From NCBI RefSeq assembly GCF_002930105.1, contig NZ_PJRN01000001.1, forward strand, positions 124,001-188,000: a stretch of 64,000 nucleotides of DNA. Reading direction: 5' to 3'. Both the position numbers and the translations under genes were made by a program. Below the pieces are notes generated by a model, which saw only the letters and a program-made list of their open reading frames with translations, was not told the origin of the DNA and searched no databases. Source of the DNA: Billgrantia saliphila. Lineage in GTDB: Bacteria; Pseudomonadota; Gammaproteobacteria; Pseudomonadales; Halomonadaceae. Below, one piece after another: positions 18,359 through 26,663 of this stretch (its first letter is position 1; each line of letters starts with the position of its first letter).

Positions 18359-19195
18359 ATGCGCAAGTCTTCGTTCAGCGGCGTGATGCTGATTGCCGGG
18401 CTGCTGTTTCTCTACCTGCCGATGCTGGTGCTGGTCGTCTATTCGTTCAACTCTTCGCGTCTGGTGACCGTCTGGGCGGGGTTCTCGACGCGCTGGTATT
18501 TCGAGCTGATGCGCGACGAGCAGATCCTGTCAGCGGTATGGATCAGCCTGCGCATCGCCTTCTTCTCGGCCTCGATGGCGGTATGCCTGGGAACCATGGC
18601 CGCCTTCGTGATGGTGCGCTTCGCCCGGTTTCGCGGCAAGACCGCGCTCTCCAGCATGGTGACCGCTCCGCTGGTGATGCCCGAAGTGATCACCGGCCTG
18701 TCGCTGCTGCTGCTGTTCGTGCACATGGCGCAGCTGATCGGCTGGCCCGAGGATCGCGGCATGGTCACGATCTGGATCGCCCATACCACCTTCTGCAGCG
18801 CCTACGTCGCGGTGGTGGTGGCGTCGCGCCTGCGTGAGGTGGACCTCTCCATCGAAGAGGCAGCCATGGATCTCGGAGCCCGACCGCTGCGCACCTTCTT
18901 CCAGATCACCCTGCCGATGATCGCGCCGGCGCTGGCGGCGGGCTGGCTGCTGGCATTCACCCTGTCGCTCGACGACCTGGTGATCGCCAGCTTCGTGTCG
19001 GGGCCGGGGGCGACCACGCTGCCCATGGTGGTGTTCTCCTCGGTGCGGATGGGCGTGTCCCCCAAGATCAATGCGCTCGCCACGCTGATCATCATGGCGG
19101 TATCGCTGGCAACGTTGATGGCCTGGTACGTGATGCGCCGCAGCGAATCGCGACGGCGCCAGGCGATGCTGCAGGACATGACGGCCGGCCGATAA
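18359..19195 (+). CDS. potI: Polyamine ABC transporter permease
   Basis: A 278-residue second permease of the importer. An N-terminal helix (MLIAGLLFLYLPMLVLVVYSF) and about six membrane segments are visible, with the EAA loop EEAAMDLGARPLRTFFQITLPMIAPALAAG near residue 163. It starts 2 bases after the potH stop with a GGAG ribosome-binding site inside the end of potH. The order potF-G-H-I is identical to E. coli. Confidence 0.95.
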   Translation: MRKSSFSGVMLIAGLLFLYLPMLVLVVYSFNSSRLVTVWAGFSTRWYFELMRDEQILSAVWISLRIAFFSASMAVCLGTMAAFVMVRFARFRGKTALSSMVTAPLVMPEVITGLSLLLLFVHMAQLIGWPEDRGMVTIWIAHTTFCSAYVAVVVASRLREVDLSIEEAAMDLGARPLRTFFQITLPMIAPALAAGWLLAFTLSLDDLVIASFVSGPGATTLPMVVFSSVRMGVSPKINALATLIIMAVSLATLMAWYVMRRSESRRRQAMLQDMTAGR

Positions 19196-19224
19196 AACCG
19201 ATCTTTCGAGTATGAGGTAACGCA

Positions 19225-20517
19225 ATGGCGACCAGCGCCAATCAAGAGCATGTGGCGTCCTACTATGCCGCCACGGCCAGCTCGTCTTCCCAACGGCCCG
19301 CCCTGGAGGGTGACGTCGAGTGCGAGGTATGCGTGGTGGGGGCGGGATTCACCGGCATGTCGTCGGCGCTGCACCTGGCCGAGCAGGGGCACGACGTGAT
19401 CGTGCTCGAGGCCGCCCGGGTGGGCTACGGCGCCTCGGGGCGCAACGGCGGCCAGATCGTCAACAGCTACAGCCGCGACATGGACGTGATCGAGGCCCGT
19501 TACGGGGCCGAGACCGCCCGCGTGCTCGGCGACATGGCCTTCGAAGGCAATCGCATCATTCGCAGTCGAATCGAGCAGTACCGCATCGAGTGCGATCTCA
19601 AGGAAGGCAACCTGTTTGCCGCCTGCAACACCAAGCAGCTTCATGGGTTGCGCGAGCACAAGGCGCTATGGGAGCGCTACGGGCACCGCGAACTCGAACT
19701 GCTCGAGGGCGAGGCCTACAAGCGCGAGGTCGTCAGCGAGCGCTACGTGGGCGCGCTGGTGGACCACTCCGGCGGGCACCTGCATCCGCTCAACCTGGTG
19801 CTCGGTGAGGCGGCGGCCTTCGAGGCACGCGGCGGCAGGATTCACGAGCAGAGTCCGGTTCTCGAGGTGCGCCACGGCGAAGCGGTCACGCTGCGCACGC
19901 CACGGGGCAGCGTGCGTGCGCGGCGGGTGGTTATGGCCGGCAACGCCTATCTGCAGGGCGTGCTGCCGGAGCTGGAGAGTAAGTCGATGCCCTGCGGCAC
20001 CCAGATCATCACCACCGAGCCGCTGCCGGAGGCGCTGCGTCGCGAGCTGATCCCCCACGACATGGCGGTGGAGGACTGCAACTACCTGCTCGATTACTAC
20101 CGCTTCACTGCCGACGGCCGCCTGCTCTACGGCGGCGGGGTCAACTACGGCGGCCAGGATTCGGCCGATATCGCCTCGGTGATTCGGCCCAAGATGCTCA
20201 AGACGTTTCCGCAGCTGGCCGACGTTCGCATCGACTACGCCTGGAGCGGCAATTTCCTGATGACGCTCAATCGGCTGCCTCAGTTCGGCCGTCTCAACGA
20301 CAACGTCTACTACGCCCAGGGTTACTCCGGCCATGGTGTGACCTGCGCCCACCTGGCGGGGCGCTTGATCGCCGAGGTGATGCGTGGTGAGGCCGGGCGC
20401 TTCGACGCCTTCGCCGGGCTGCCGCATCTGCCGTTCCCCGGCGGCCGGCTGCTACGCGTGCCGCTCTCGGCCATGGGGGCCTGGTATTACGCCATGCGCG
20501 ACCGGCTGGGCTGGTGA
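19225..20517 (+). CDS. puuB: Gamma-glutamylputrescine oxidoreductase (PuuB-like), copy 2
   Basis: A 430-residue FAD-dependent oxidase, the same length as the copy at 12170 and clearly paralogous but not near-identical. FAD motifs are CVVGAGFTGMSSALHLAEQGHDVIVLEA (about residues 35-62) and GASGRNGGQIVNSYSRD. The C-terminal NVYYAQGYSGHGVTCAHLAGRLIAEVM matches copy 1 closely. It follows potI by 29 bases and is probably in the pot transcript. Two PuuB-like and two PuuA-like genes suggest two pathways with different amine substrates, for example putrescine and spermidine or a diamine of another length; which does which is unknown. Confidence 0.88.
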   Translation: MATSANQEHVASYYAATASSSSQRPALEGDVECEVCVVGAGFTGMSSALHLAEQGHDVIVLEAARVGYGASGRNGGQIVNSYSRDMDVIEARYGAETARVLGDMAFEGNRIIRSRIEQYRIECDLKEGNLFAACNTKQLHGLREHKALWERYGHRELELLEGEAYKREVVSERYVGALVDHSGGHLHPLNLVLGEAAAFEARGGRIHEQSPVLEVRHGEAVTLRTPRGSVRARRVVMAGNAYLQGVLPELESKSMPCGTQIITTEPLPEALRRELIPHDMAVEDCNYLLDYYRFTADGRLLYGGGVNYGGQDSADIASVIRPKMLKTFPQLADVRIDYAWSGNFLMTLNRLPQFGRLNDNVYYAQGYSGHGVTCAHLAGRLIAEVMRGEAGRFDAFAGLPHLPFPGGRLLRVPLSAMGAWYYAMRDRLGW

Positions 20518-20593
20518 GTGTCGCCGATGACTGACGCCGGGTCAGAGAATGTGAAAGCCGCTGCGCTGCGCTTCCCGCGACGGTGGCGGGTCG

Positions 20594-20599
20594 TATAAT
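20594..20599 (+). promoter_or_regulatory. Consensus -10 (TATAAT) before the glycine-zipper gene
   Basis: A perfect TATAAT lies 110 bases before the start at 20709, just after puuB copy 2. The -35 position has only CTTCCC-like sequence, so the promoter may be of medium strength. It would let the glycine-zipper gene be expressed independently of the polyamine operon. Confidence 0.45.
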
Positions 20600-20708
20600 C
20601 GACTGAACGGCACGGGATCGCCGCTTCTCATCGCCCTTCGTTTGCACATCGTCCGAGCCGAGCCCTTGATAGCGCCCGGGGTAACTGTGTCCCGGCAGGA
20701 GGTGAGCA

Positions 20709-21281
20709 ATGGACAAGTCGATCGTCATTGGAACGACGCTGAGCGTACTGGGCCTGGGTGGACTGGCATTCGGGGCCTGGCAGGCGCAGCAGGTCCCCGA
20801 GGAGAGCGGACCCCAGTTCGCCGAGATCGTCACGGTACAGCCGGTGACGCAAAGCGTCGAGACTCCGCGCGAGGTGTGCGAGGACATTGTCGTGCAGCAT
20901 CAGGCACCGGCGCCCAGCCGCGATCCGCATCGCATTGCCGGGACGGCGGCGGGTGCCGTAGTGGGCGGCCTGCTGGGCAACCAGGTCGGTGGCGGCAGCG
21001 GCAAGACCCTGGCCACCGTGGCGGGGGTGATTGGCGGTGGGTTCGCCGGACGCGAGGTGCAGGAGCGGATCGAAGCCAACCAGACCCGGACCTATTCCAC
21101 TACGCAGCGTCAGTGCCACACGGTAATGGACGCCTCGGAACAGACCGTCGGCTACGACGTAACCTGGCGTCATGGCGAGACGACCCAGGTGGCACGTCTC
21201 GAGAACCGTCCGCAGGGCAACCGGGTGCTGCTCGACGAGGGCCAGCCGCGCTGGGACCTGCCGCTGGCGAGCGCCGATTGA
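20709..21281 (+). CDS. Glycine-zipper 2TM-domain membrane protein
   Basis: A 190-residue protein of unknown specific function. One N-terminal membrane segment (residues 5-24) is followed by a Gly/Ala-rich glycine-zipper region, IAGTAAGAVVGGLLGNQVGGGSGK and VAGVIGGGFAGREV (about 77-118), as in Rick_17kDa/SlyB/YmgG-like envelope proteins. Two cysteines (57 and 136) flank the zipper and could form a disulfide; there is no lipobox. It has an excellent ribosome-binding site (AGGAGGTGA) and its own TATAAT, so its presence inside the polyamine region may be coincidental. It ends 10 bases before the convergent puuA copy 2. Confidence 0.8.
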   Translation: MDKSIVIGTTLSVLGLGGLAFGAWQAQQVPEESGPQFAEIVTVQPVTQSVETPREVCEDIVVQHQAPAPSRDPHRIAGTAAGAVVGGLLGNQVGGGSGKTLATVAGVIGGGFAGREVQERIEANQTRTYSTTQRQCHTVMDASEQTVGYDVTWRHGETTQVARLENRPQGNRVLLDEGQPRWDLPLASAD

Positions 21282-21291
21282 GCCGGAAAGC

Positions 21292-22668
21292 CTAGACGTG
21301 CCGCAGGTACCAGGCGTACTCCAGGTGACTGACCGCCTGCATGGCCTGGACGCGTTCGGCGCGGCGATTGGCGACGAAGACGCGCACGAAGTCGTGTCCC
21401 AGCGCCTCTCCTAGCGGGGCGCTGGCGGCGAGCAGGTCGAGGGCTTGCTGCCAGCTGTTGGTCAGGCTCGGCTCGACCTGATCGTAGGCATTGCCGACGA
21501 TCGGTTCGGGTGGCGTCAGTTGGCATGTCAGGCCGTGCTCGACGCCGGCCAGCAGTACGGCAAGCAGCAGGTAGGGGTTGACGTCGGCGCCCGCGACGCG
21601 GTGTTCGATACGGCGCGCCTCGTTGGCTCCCGATGGAATGCGCAGTGCCACCGAACGGTTGTCGTAACCCCAGGTCGGTGCCATGGGCACGTAGAGCCCC
21701 GGCTGAAAACGTCGAAACGAGTTGAGGTTGGGGGCGAAGATCGCCATCGCATCGGGCATCAGCGCCATCAGGCCGGCGACTGCCTGGCGCAGCAGAGGCG
21801 TGCCGAGCGGATCGTTGTCCTCGGCGGCGAAGACGTTGCGACCGTCATCATCGAGAAGGCTGAGGTGAACATGGGTGCCATTGCCGGCTTCCAGGCCGTA
21901 GGGCTTGGCCATGAAGGTCGCCTCGAAGCCGTGATTCAGCGCCACCCCCTTGATCAGCCGCTTCAGCAACACGGCGCTATCGCACGCGCTCAGAACGTCG
22001 TCGCAGTGGGTGAGGGTGATCTCGAACTGCCCCGGGGCGCACTCCTTGAGCGTCGTATCCAAGGGCAGATTCTGGCAGTCGGCAGCATCCTGCACCTCGT
22101 CGAGAAAATCCGCGTATTCGTCGAGCTCGCTGATCGAGTAGAGCTGGCTGCGCGTGGCCCGATCGCCACTGCGGGGCGAGCAGGGCGGTTGGATCGAGCC
22201 ATCGGGCGTACGCTCCCGATCGACCAGATAGAATTCCATTTCGAGTGCGACGACCGGCGTCAGGCCCCGGCGTCGGAAGCGTTCGACCGCTTGCGACAGC
22301 ACCTGACGGGGATCGGCGAAGAAAGGGGCGTCGTCGGGCTCGAACATGGTCATGAGCAGCTGAGCCTGGCGGCCGCGGCGTAGCCATGGGGTCGGCAGCA
22401 GCGTACCCGCGATGGGACGGCAGACCCGGTCGCCGTCGCCGCTGGCCAGGCCCAGGCCGGTTGCTTCGATGGTGTTGCCGTTGATATCCAGGGCGAACAC
22501 CGAGGCCGGCAGATTTACGCCTTGCAGGCAGACTTTCGCCAGGTTGTCGCGGGGAATGCGCTTGCCCCGCGTCACGCCGTTGAGGTCGCTGATCAGCAGA
22601 TCGACGCTGTCGATGTCGGGATGGCGCGCGAGAAACTCCCGCGCCTGGTCGGCGGTGAGCGACGGCAT
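21292..22668 (-). CDS. puuA: Gamma-glutamylpolyamine synthetase (PuuA-like), copy 2
   Basis: A 458-residue glutamine-synthetase-family ligase. Motifs include LLISDLNGVTRGKRIPR near residue 24, VALEMEFYLVDRER near 140, LEAGNGTHVHLSLLDD, FAPNLNSFRRFQPGLYVP and EARRIEHRVAGADVNPYLLLAVLLAG. The start was chosen at the ATG with AAGGTG seven bases before it; longer in-frame starts exist. It is divergent from puuD, which removes the gamma-glutamyl group at the end of the same pathway, so the two likely share a control region. It is clearly more distant from copy 1 than a recent duplicate would be, so different amine specificity is likely. Confidence 0.88.
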   Translation of the reverse strand: MPSLTADQAREFLARHPDIDSVDLLISDLNGVTRGKRIPRDNLAKVCLQGVNLPASVFALDINGNTIEATGLGLASGDGDRVCRPIAGTLLPTPWLRRGRQAQLLMTMFEPDDAPFFADPRQVLSQAVERFRRRGLTPVVALEMEFYLVDRERTPDGSIQPPCSPRSGDRATRSQLYSISELDEYADFLDEVQDAADCQNLPLDTTLKECAPGQFEITLTHCDDVLSACDSAVLLKRLIKGVALNHGFEATFMAKPYGLEAGNGTHVHLSLLDDDGRNVFAAEDNDPLGTPLLRQAVAGLMALMPDAMAIFAPNLNSFRRFQPGLYVPMAPTWGYDNRSVALRIPSGANEARRIEHRVAGADVNPYLLLAVLLAGVEHGLTCQLTPPEPIVGNAYDQVEPSLTNSWQQALDLLAASAPLGEALGHDFVRVFVANRRAERVQAMQAVSHLEYAWYLRHV

Positions 22669-22711
22669 GGCGGCACCTTGTGCGTTATCGGTGGGTTGCG
22701 CTAACGTCCAT

Positions 22712-22739
22712 CTTTTAGTGGTCCGTCTCATGTTGTCAA
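22712..22739 (-). promoter_or_regulatory. Sigma-70 promoter of puuA copy 2
   Basis: On the minus strand TTGACA (22739-22734) is followed after 16 bases by TAAAAG (22717-22712), about 44 bases before the chosen start. GTGGTCC occurs here at 22718-22724 and again at 22820-22826 in front of puuD; the pair could be regulator half-sites in the shared divergent region, which is speculative. Confidence 0.45.
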
Positions 22740-22905
22740 ATTTTTTACGCAAGAGCTTGTAGTTCGTCGGGTCGCAAGCGCCATGTGTATGGGTGCGGCG
22801 TGGCTTTTACCCTTGGGCTGTGGTCCAGAGTGACATTTTTGCCTATCATCGTGGAAAGTTTAATCAACACGGTGCGGCCCTGTCGTGCCGTTTCAGGAGG
22901 CTGCC

Positions 22906-23673
22906 ATGCCGTGCCGACCCCTGGTGGGCGTCATCGCCTGCCGTCGCGAGGTGGAGGGCCACCCCGCTCACGTAGTGACCGACAAGTACCTGAGCGCCGT
23001 ACGTGCGTACGGTCTGGCCCCGGTGATGCTGCCGGTATGGCAGGATGTAGTCGATGGCGATCTGCTCGCGCATCTGGATGGCCTGCTGCTCACCGGCAGC
23101 TACTCTAACGTCGAGCCCTCACGCTATGGCGCCGAGCGGGCGCCCGAAAACACTCGCGACGACCCGCACCGCGACGCCGCCGCGCTGGCCTGGATTCCGG
23201 CCGCCATCGGACGCGGCCTGCCGCTGCTGGGCATCTGCAGGGGCTTTCAGGAGCTCAACGTGGCTTATGGCGGTACGCTGCACCAGGCGCTGCAGAGTGT
23301 GCCCGGACGGCTCGATCATCGCGAGCCGGAGTCCGACTATGCCACGCGCTATGCGCCGGCGCATGAGGTAACGATATGCACCGGAGGGCGCCTTGCGTCG
23401 CTCTATCCCGAGCCGCGAGCACGAGTGAATTCTCTGCATCAGCAGGGCATCGATCGGCTCGGTGACGGGCTCGACGCGGAGGCGCTGGCACCGGATGGCC
23501 TGATCGAGGCGGTCTCGGTGGCCGAGGCGTCGGCCTTCGCCCTGGCGGTACAGTGGCATCCCGAATGGCAGTCCCGTGAGCATCCGCTCTATCGCGCCCT
23601 GTTCGAGGGCTTCGCCTCCGCATGTCGCAAGCACCGTGACGTTCGGGCGAAATGCGAGCCGCTGTCGGCCTGA
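22906..23673 (+). CDS. puuD: Gamma-glutamyl-GABA hydrolase
   Basis: A 255-residue class I glutamine-amidotransferase-like hydrolase (E. coli PuuD is 254). The nucleophile is Cys111 in LLGICRGFQELNVAYGG. His218 and Glu220 in VQWHPEW complete the triad. DDPHRDAAALAWIPAAI and RARVNSLHQQGIDRL are typical of peptidase C26 PuuD. The start has a strong AGGAGG ribosome-binding site. It frees GABA from gamma-glutamyl-GABA. It is followed 15 bases later by the aminotransferase and aldehyde dehydrogenase, forming an operon puuD-spuC-puuC. Confidence 0.94.
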   Translation: MPCRPLVGVIACRREVEGHPAHVVTDKYLSAVRAYGLAPVMLPVWQDVVDGDLLAHLDGLLLTGSYSNVEPSRYGAERAPENTRDDPHRDAAALAWIPAAIGRGLPLLGICRGFQELNVAYGGTLHQALQSVPGRLDHREPESDYATRYAPAHEVTICTGGRLASLYPEPRARVNSLHQQGIDRLGDGLDAEALAPDGLIEAVSVAEASAFALAVQWHPEWQSREHPLYRALFEGFASACRKHRDVRAKCEPLSA

Positions 23674-23688
23674 CGCTGGGAGACCGCC

Positions 23689-25083
23689 ATGAATACCGAA
23701 CGCTATCGTCGCTTGGACCGCGACCATCACCTGCACCCCTTTACCGACTTCAAGGCGCTGGGCGAGGAGGGCAGTCGCATCGTCACCCATGCCGAGGGAG
23801 TCTACATTTACGACAGCGAAGGTCATCGCATCCTCGACGGCATGGCCGGCCTGTGGTGCGTGAACCTCGGCTACGGTCGCGAGGAGCTGATCGAGGCGGC
23901 AACGGCCCAGCTGCGCGAGCTGCCTTACTACAACAGCTTCTTCAAGAGCACTCACCCGCCGGCGGTAAAACTGGCCGAGACGTTGTGCCGTCTGGCGCCG
24001 CCGCACATGAATCGCGTGTTCTTCACCGGCTCGGGTTCCGAGGCCAATGACACCGTGCTGCGCATGGTGCGTCGTTACTGGGCGCTGGAAGGCAAGCCCG
24101 ACAAGCAGTGGGTCATTGCCCGCGAGAACGCCTACCACGGTTCCACCGTGGCCGGCATGAGCCTCGGCGGCATGGCGCCCATGCATGCCCAGGGTGGACC
24201 CACGGTGCCGAAGATCGCCCATGTTCGCCAGCCCTATTGGTTTGGCGAGGGACATGACATGAGTCCGGAAGTGTTCGGATGTGAATGCGCCGCGGCGCTT
24301 GAGTCGAAGATCCGCGAGCTCGGGGAGGAGAACGTCGCCGCCTTTATCGCCGAGCCGGTACAGGGCGCCGGCGGGGCAGTTATTCCACCGGCGAGCTACT
24401 GGCCGGCGGTCAGGGAAGTGCTGGCGCGCTACGATATCCTGCTGGTGATGGACGAAGTGATCTGTGGCTTCGGCCGGCTGGGCGAATGGTTCGGCAGCCA
24501 GCACTACGGTCTCGAGCCCGACCTGATGCCCATCGCCAAGGGGCTCTCGTCCGGCTACCTGCCGATCGGCGGTGTGCTGGTCGGGGATCGCGTGGCCGAT
24601 ACCCTGATCGAACGCGGCGGCGAGTTCTTCCACGGCTTCACCTACTCGGGGCACCCGGCATGCGCCGCGGTGGCGCTCAAGAATCTCGAACTGATGCAGG
24701 CCGAGGGCGTCGTCGAGCGCGTGCGCGACGACATCGGACCCTACCTGGCCAAGCGCTGGGCCACGCTCGGCGAGCACCCTTTGGTGGGCGAGGCGCGCTC
24801 GCTGGGAATGGTCGGCGCGCTGGAGCTGGTCGCCGACAAGGCCACCGCCGAGCGCTTCCCCAAGTCGCTGGGCGTCGGCAACCTGTGCCGCGACATCTGT
24901 TTCGACCTCGGGCTGGTGATGCGCTCGGTGGGTGATACGATGATCATCTCGCCCCCGCTGGTGATCCGCCATGGCGAGGTCGACGAACTGGTGCGCCTGG
25001 CGCGCGAGGCGCTGGACGAGACTGCCCGGCAACTGGCCGGGCGGAAAACCGTCGAATCCACCACTGAGGAGTCCCGACCGTGA
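23689..25083 (+). CDS. spuC: Putrescine-pyruvate-type aminotransferase (class III, SpuC-like)
   Basis: A 464-residue PLP-dependent aminotransferase. The PLP lysine is Lys284 in PIAKGLSSGYLPIGG. FFTGSGSEANDTVLRM near residue 113, ENAYHGSTVAGMSLGGM near 145 and FIAEPVQGAGGAVIPP near 220 are the usual cofactor and substrate loops. The closest family I recognise is omega-amine:pyruvate transaminase of the SpuC type, which converts putrescine to 4-aminobutyraldehyde. Within this operon it offers a transamination route alongside gamma-glutamylation. The GTG start of the next gene overlaps its stop. Confidence 0.85.
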   Translation: MNTERYRRLDRDHHLHPFTDFKALGEEGSRIVTHAEGVYIYDSEGHRILDGMAGLWCVNLGYGREELIEAATAQLRELPYYNSFFKSTHPPAVKLAETLCRLAPPHMNRVFFTGSGSEANDTVLRMVRRYWALEGKPDKQWVIARENAYHGSTVAGMSLGGMAPMHAQGGPTVPKIAHVRQPYWFGEGHDMSPEVFGCECAAALESKIRELGEENVAAFIAEPVQGAGGAVIPPASYWPAVREVLARYDILLVMDEVICGFGRLGEWFGSQHYGLEPDLMPIAKGLSSGYLPIGGVLVGDRVADTLIERGGEFFHGFTYSGHPACAAVALKNLELMQAEGVVERVRDDIGPYLAKRWATLGEHPLVGEARSLGMVGALELVADKATAERFPKSLGVGNLCRDICFDLGLVMRSVGDTMIISPPLVIRHGEVDELVRLAREALDETARQLAGRKTVESTTEESRP

Positions 25084-26582
25084 GCCGTTCGCAACCTCCA
25101 CGCACCCGGGCCGACTGGCAAGCCATGGCCGCTGGCCTCGCCTTCGAGTCGCGCGCCTTCATCGATGATGCCTTCGTCGATGCCGCCAGCGGCGACACCT
25201 TCGAGACGCGCAACCCGGCGACCGGCGAGATCCTGGCTCAGGTAGCGAGCTGCGACGAGCCTGACGCCGAACGTGCCGTAGCCCGCGCCCGCGAAGCCTT
25301 CGCCGGCGGCGAGTGGTCGCGCCTGGCGCCTGGCAAGCGCAAGCGCGTGCTGCTGCGTCTGGCCGACCTGATGGAAAGCCACAAGCACGAGCTGGCGCTC
25401 ATCGACACCCTTGACATGGGCAAGCCGGTTTCCAGCTCGCTGGGTGACATGGCTGGCGCCATCGCCTGCATCCGCTACCAGGCCGAGTGCATCGACAAGC
25501 TTTACGGTGAGGTGGCGCCCACCGGGGAGGACTCCCTGGCGCTGGTGTTGCGCGAGCCTCTGGGCGTAGTGGCGGCCATCGTGCCGTGGAACTTCCCGTT
25601 GATGATGACAGCCTGGAAGATCGCCCCGGCGCTGGCTGCCGGGAACAGTGTGATCCTGAAGCCCTCGGAGAAGTCGCCGCTCTCGGCGCTGCGCCTGGCA
25701 AGCCTGGCCCGTGAGGCGGGCCTGCCGCGGGGCGTCTTCCAGGTGCTGCCCGGCTTCGGCCACACCGTGGGCAAGGCACTGGCGCTCTCCATGCAGGTCG
25801 ACTGCCTGGCCTTCACCGGCTCCACCCAGGTGGGCAAGCAGCTGATGCAGTACGCCGGTCAGTCCAACCTCAAGCGGGTCTATCTGGAGTGCGGCGGCAA
25901 GAGCCCGAATATCGTCTTTGCCGACTGCAAGGATCTCGACAAGGTGGCGAGTCACGCCGCCGCGGCGATCTTCCACAATCAGGGCGAGGTGTGCATCGCC
26001 GGCTCGCGGCTGCTGGTGGAGAACGCGATTCGCGAGGAGTTCGTCGAGCGCGTCCTGAAGGCGGCGGAGAACATGCAGCCTGGCGACCCGCTCGATCCAG
26101 AGAGCTTCATGGGCGCCATCGTCGACGAGACCCAGCATCGGCGCATACTCGACTACATCCGCCAGGGCGTGGAAGAGGGCGCGCGGCTGCGCACCGGCGG
26201 GCAGGCTATCGATGGCCCGGGGCTGTTCATTCCGCCCACGGTGTTCGACGGCGTGACGCCGGCCATGACCATCGGCCGTGAGGAGATCTTCGGCCCGGTG
26301 CTGGCGGTGTTCGGCTTCGACACGGAGGAAGACGCCATCGCCATGGCCAACGACACGCCCTATGGGCTGGCCGCGGGGCTGTGGAGCCAGGACATCGACC
26401 GCATCATGCGCGTTACCCGGCGGTTGCAGTCGGGGCAGGTGTTCGTCAACAACTGGGCCGGGGGCGATCAGACCATGCCCTTTGGCGGCGTAAAGCAGTC
26501 GGGCAACGGTCGCGACAAATCGCACCACAGCTTGGAAGAGTACTCCGATCTCAAGAGCGTTTGGATGTCGCTTGCGACCTGA
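25080..26582 (+). CDS. puuC: Gamma-glutamyl-aminobutyraldehyde/aminobutyraldehyde dehydrogenase (PuuC-like), copy 1
   Basis: A 500-residue NAD(P)-dependent aldehyde dehydrogenase. The catalytic Cys305 is in NQGEVCIAGSRLLVE, the general-base Glu about 270 in LECGGKSPN, and the Asn of PWNFPLMM is near 170. The GTG start overlaps the aminotransferase stop and has GAGGAG ahead of it. It should oxidise the aldehydes produced by PuuB and the SpuC-like enzyme to the GABA-level acids. Residues about 155-249 are identical without a break to the second aldehyde dehydrogenase at 36138-37643. Confidence 0.9.
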   Translation: MSRSQPPRTRADWQAMAAGLAFESRAFIDDAFVDAASGDTFETRNPATGEILAQVASCDEPDAERAVARAREAFAGGEWSRLAPGKRKRVLLRLADLMESHKHELALIDTLDMGKPVSSSLGDMAGAIACIRYQAECIDKLYGEVAPTGEDSLALVLREPLGVVAAIVPWNFPLMMTAWKIAPALAAGNSVILKPSEKSPLSALRLASLAREAGLPRGVFQVLPGFGHTVGKALALSMQVDCLAFTGSTQVGKQLMQYAGQSNLKRVYLECGGKSPNIVFADCKDLDKVASHAAAAIFHNQGEVCIAGSRLLVENAIREEFVERVLKAAENMQPGDPLDPESFMGAIVDETQHRRILDYIRQGVEEGARLRTGGQAIDGPGLFIPPTVFDGVTPAMTIGREEIFGPVLAVFGFDTEEDAIAMANDTPYGLAAGLWSQDIDRIMRVTRRLQSGQVFVNNWAGGDQTMPFGGVKQSGNGRDKSHHSLEEYSDLKSVWMSLAT

Positions 26583-26615
26583 TTCGCCATAGTTGACTGA
26601 CGAGAGAAAGCGCTT

Positions 26616-26642
26616 GTCGGCCGATGCAGTGCACCGGCCGAC
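26616..26642. terminator. Possible bidirectional terminator between puuC and aguA
   Basis: GTCGGCCG and CGGCCGAC form a perfect 8-bp stem around an 11-base loop, midway between two convergent genes. Neither side has a strong T-run, so efficiency is uncertain. Confidence 0.45.
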
Positions 26643-26663
26643 GTGATAATGCAGATCGGTTCC

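Noticed and set aside
23119..25101. 660-codon open frame on the minus strand
   Set aside because: It lies antisense to puuD and the SpuC-like aminotransferase, has a shadow-like composition and no recognisable domain. Long antisense frames are common at this G+C content.
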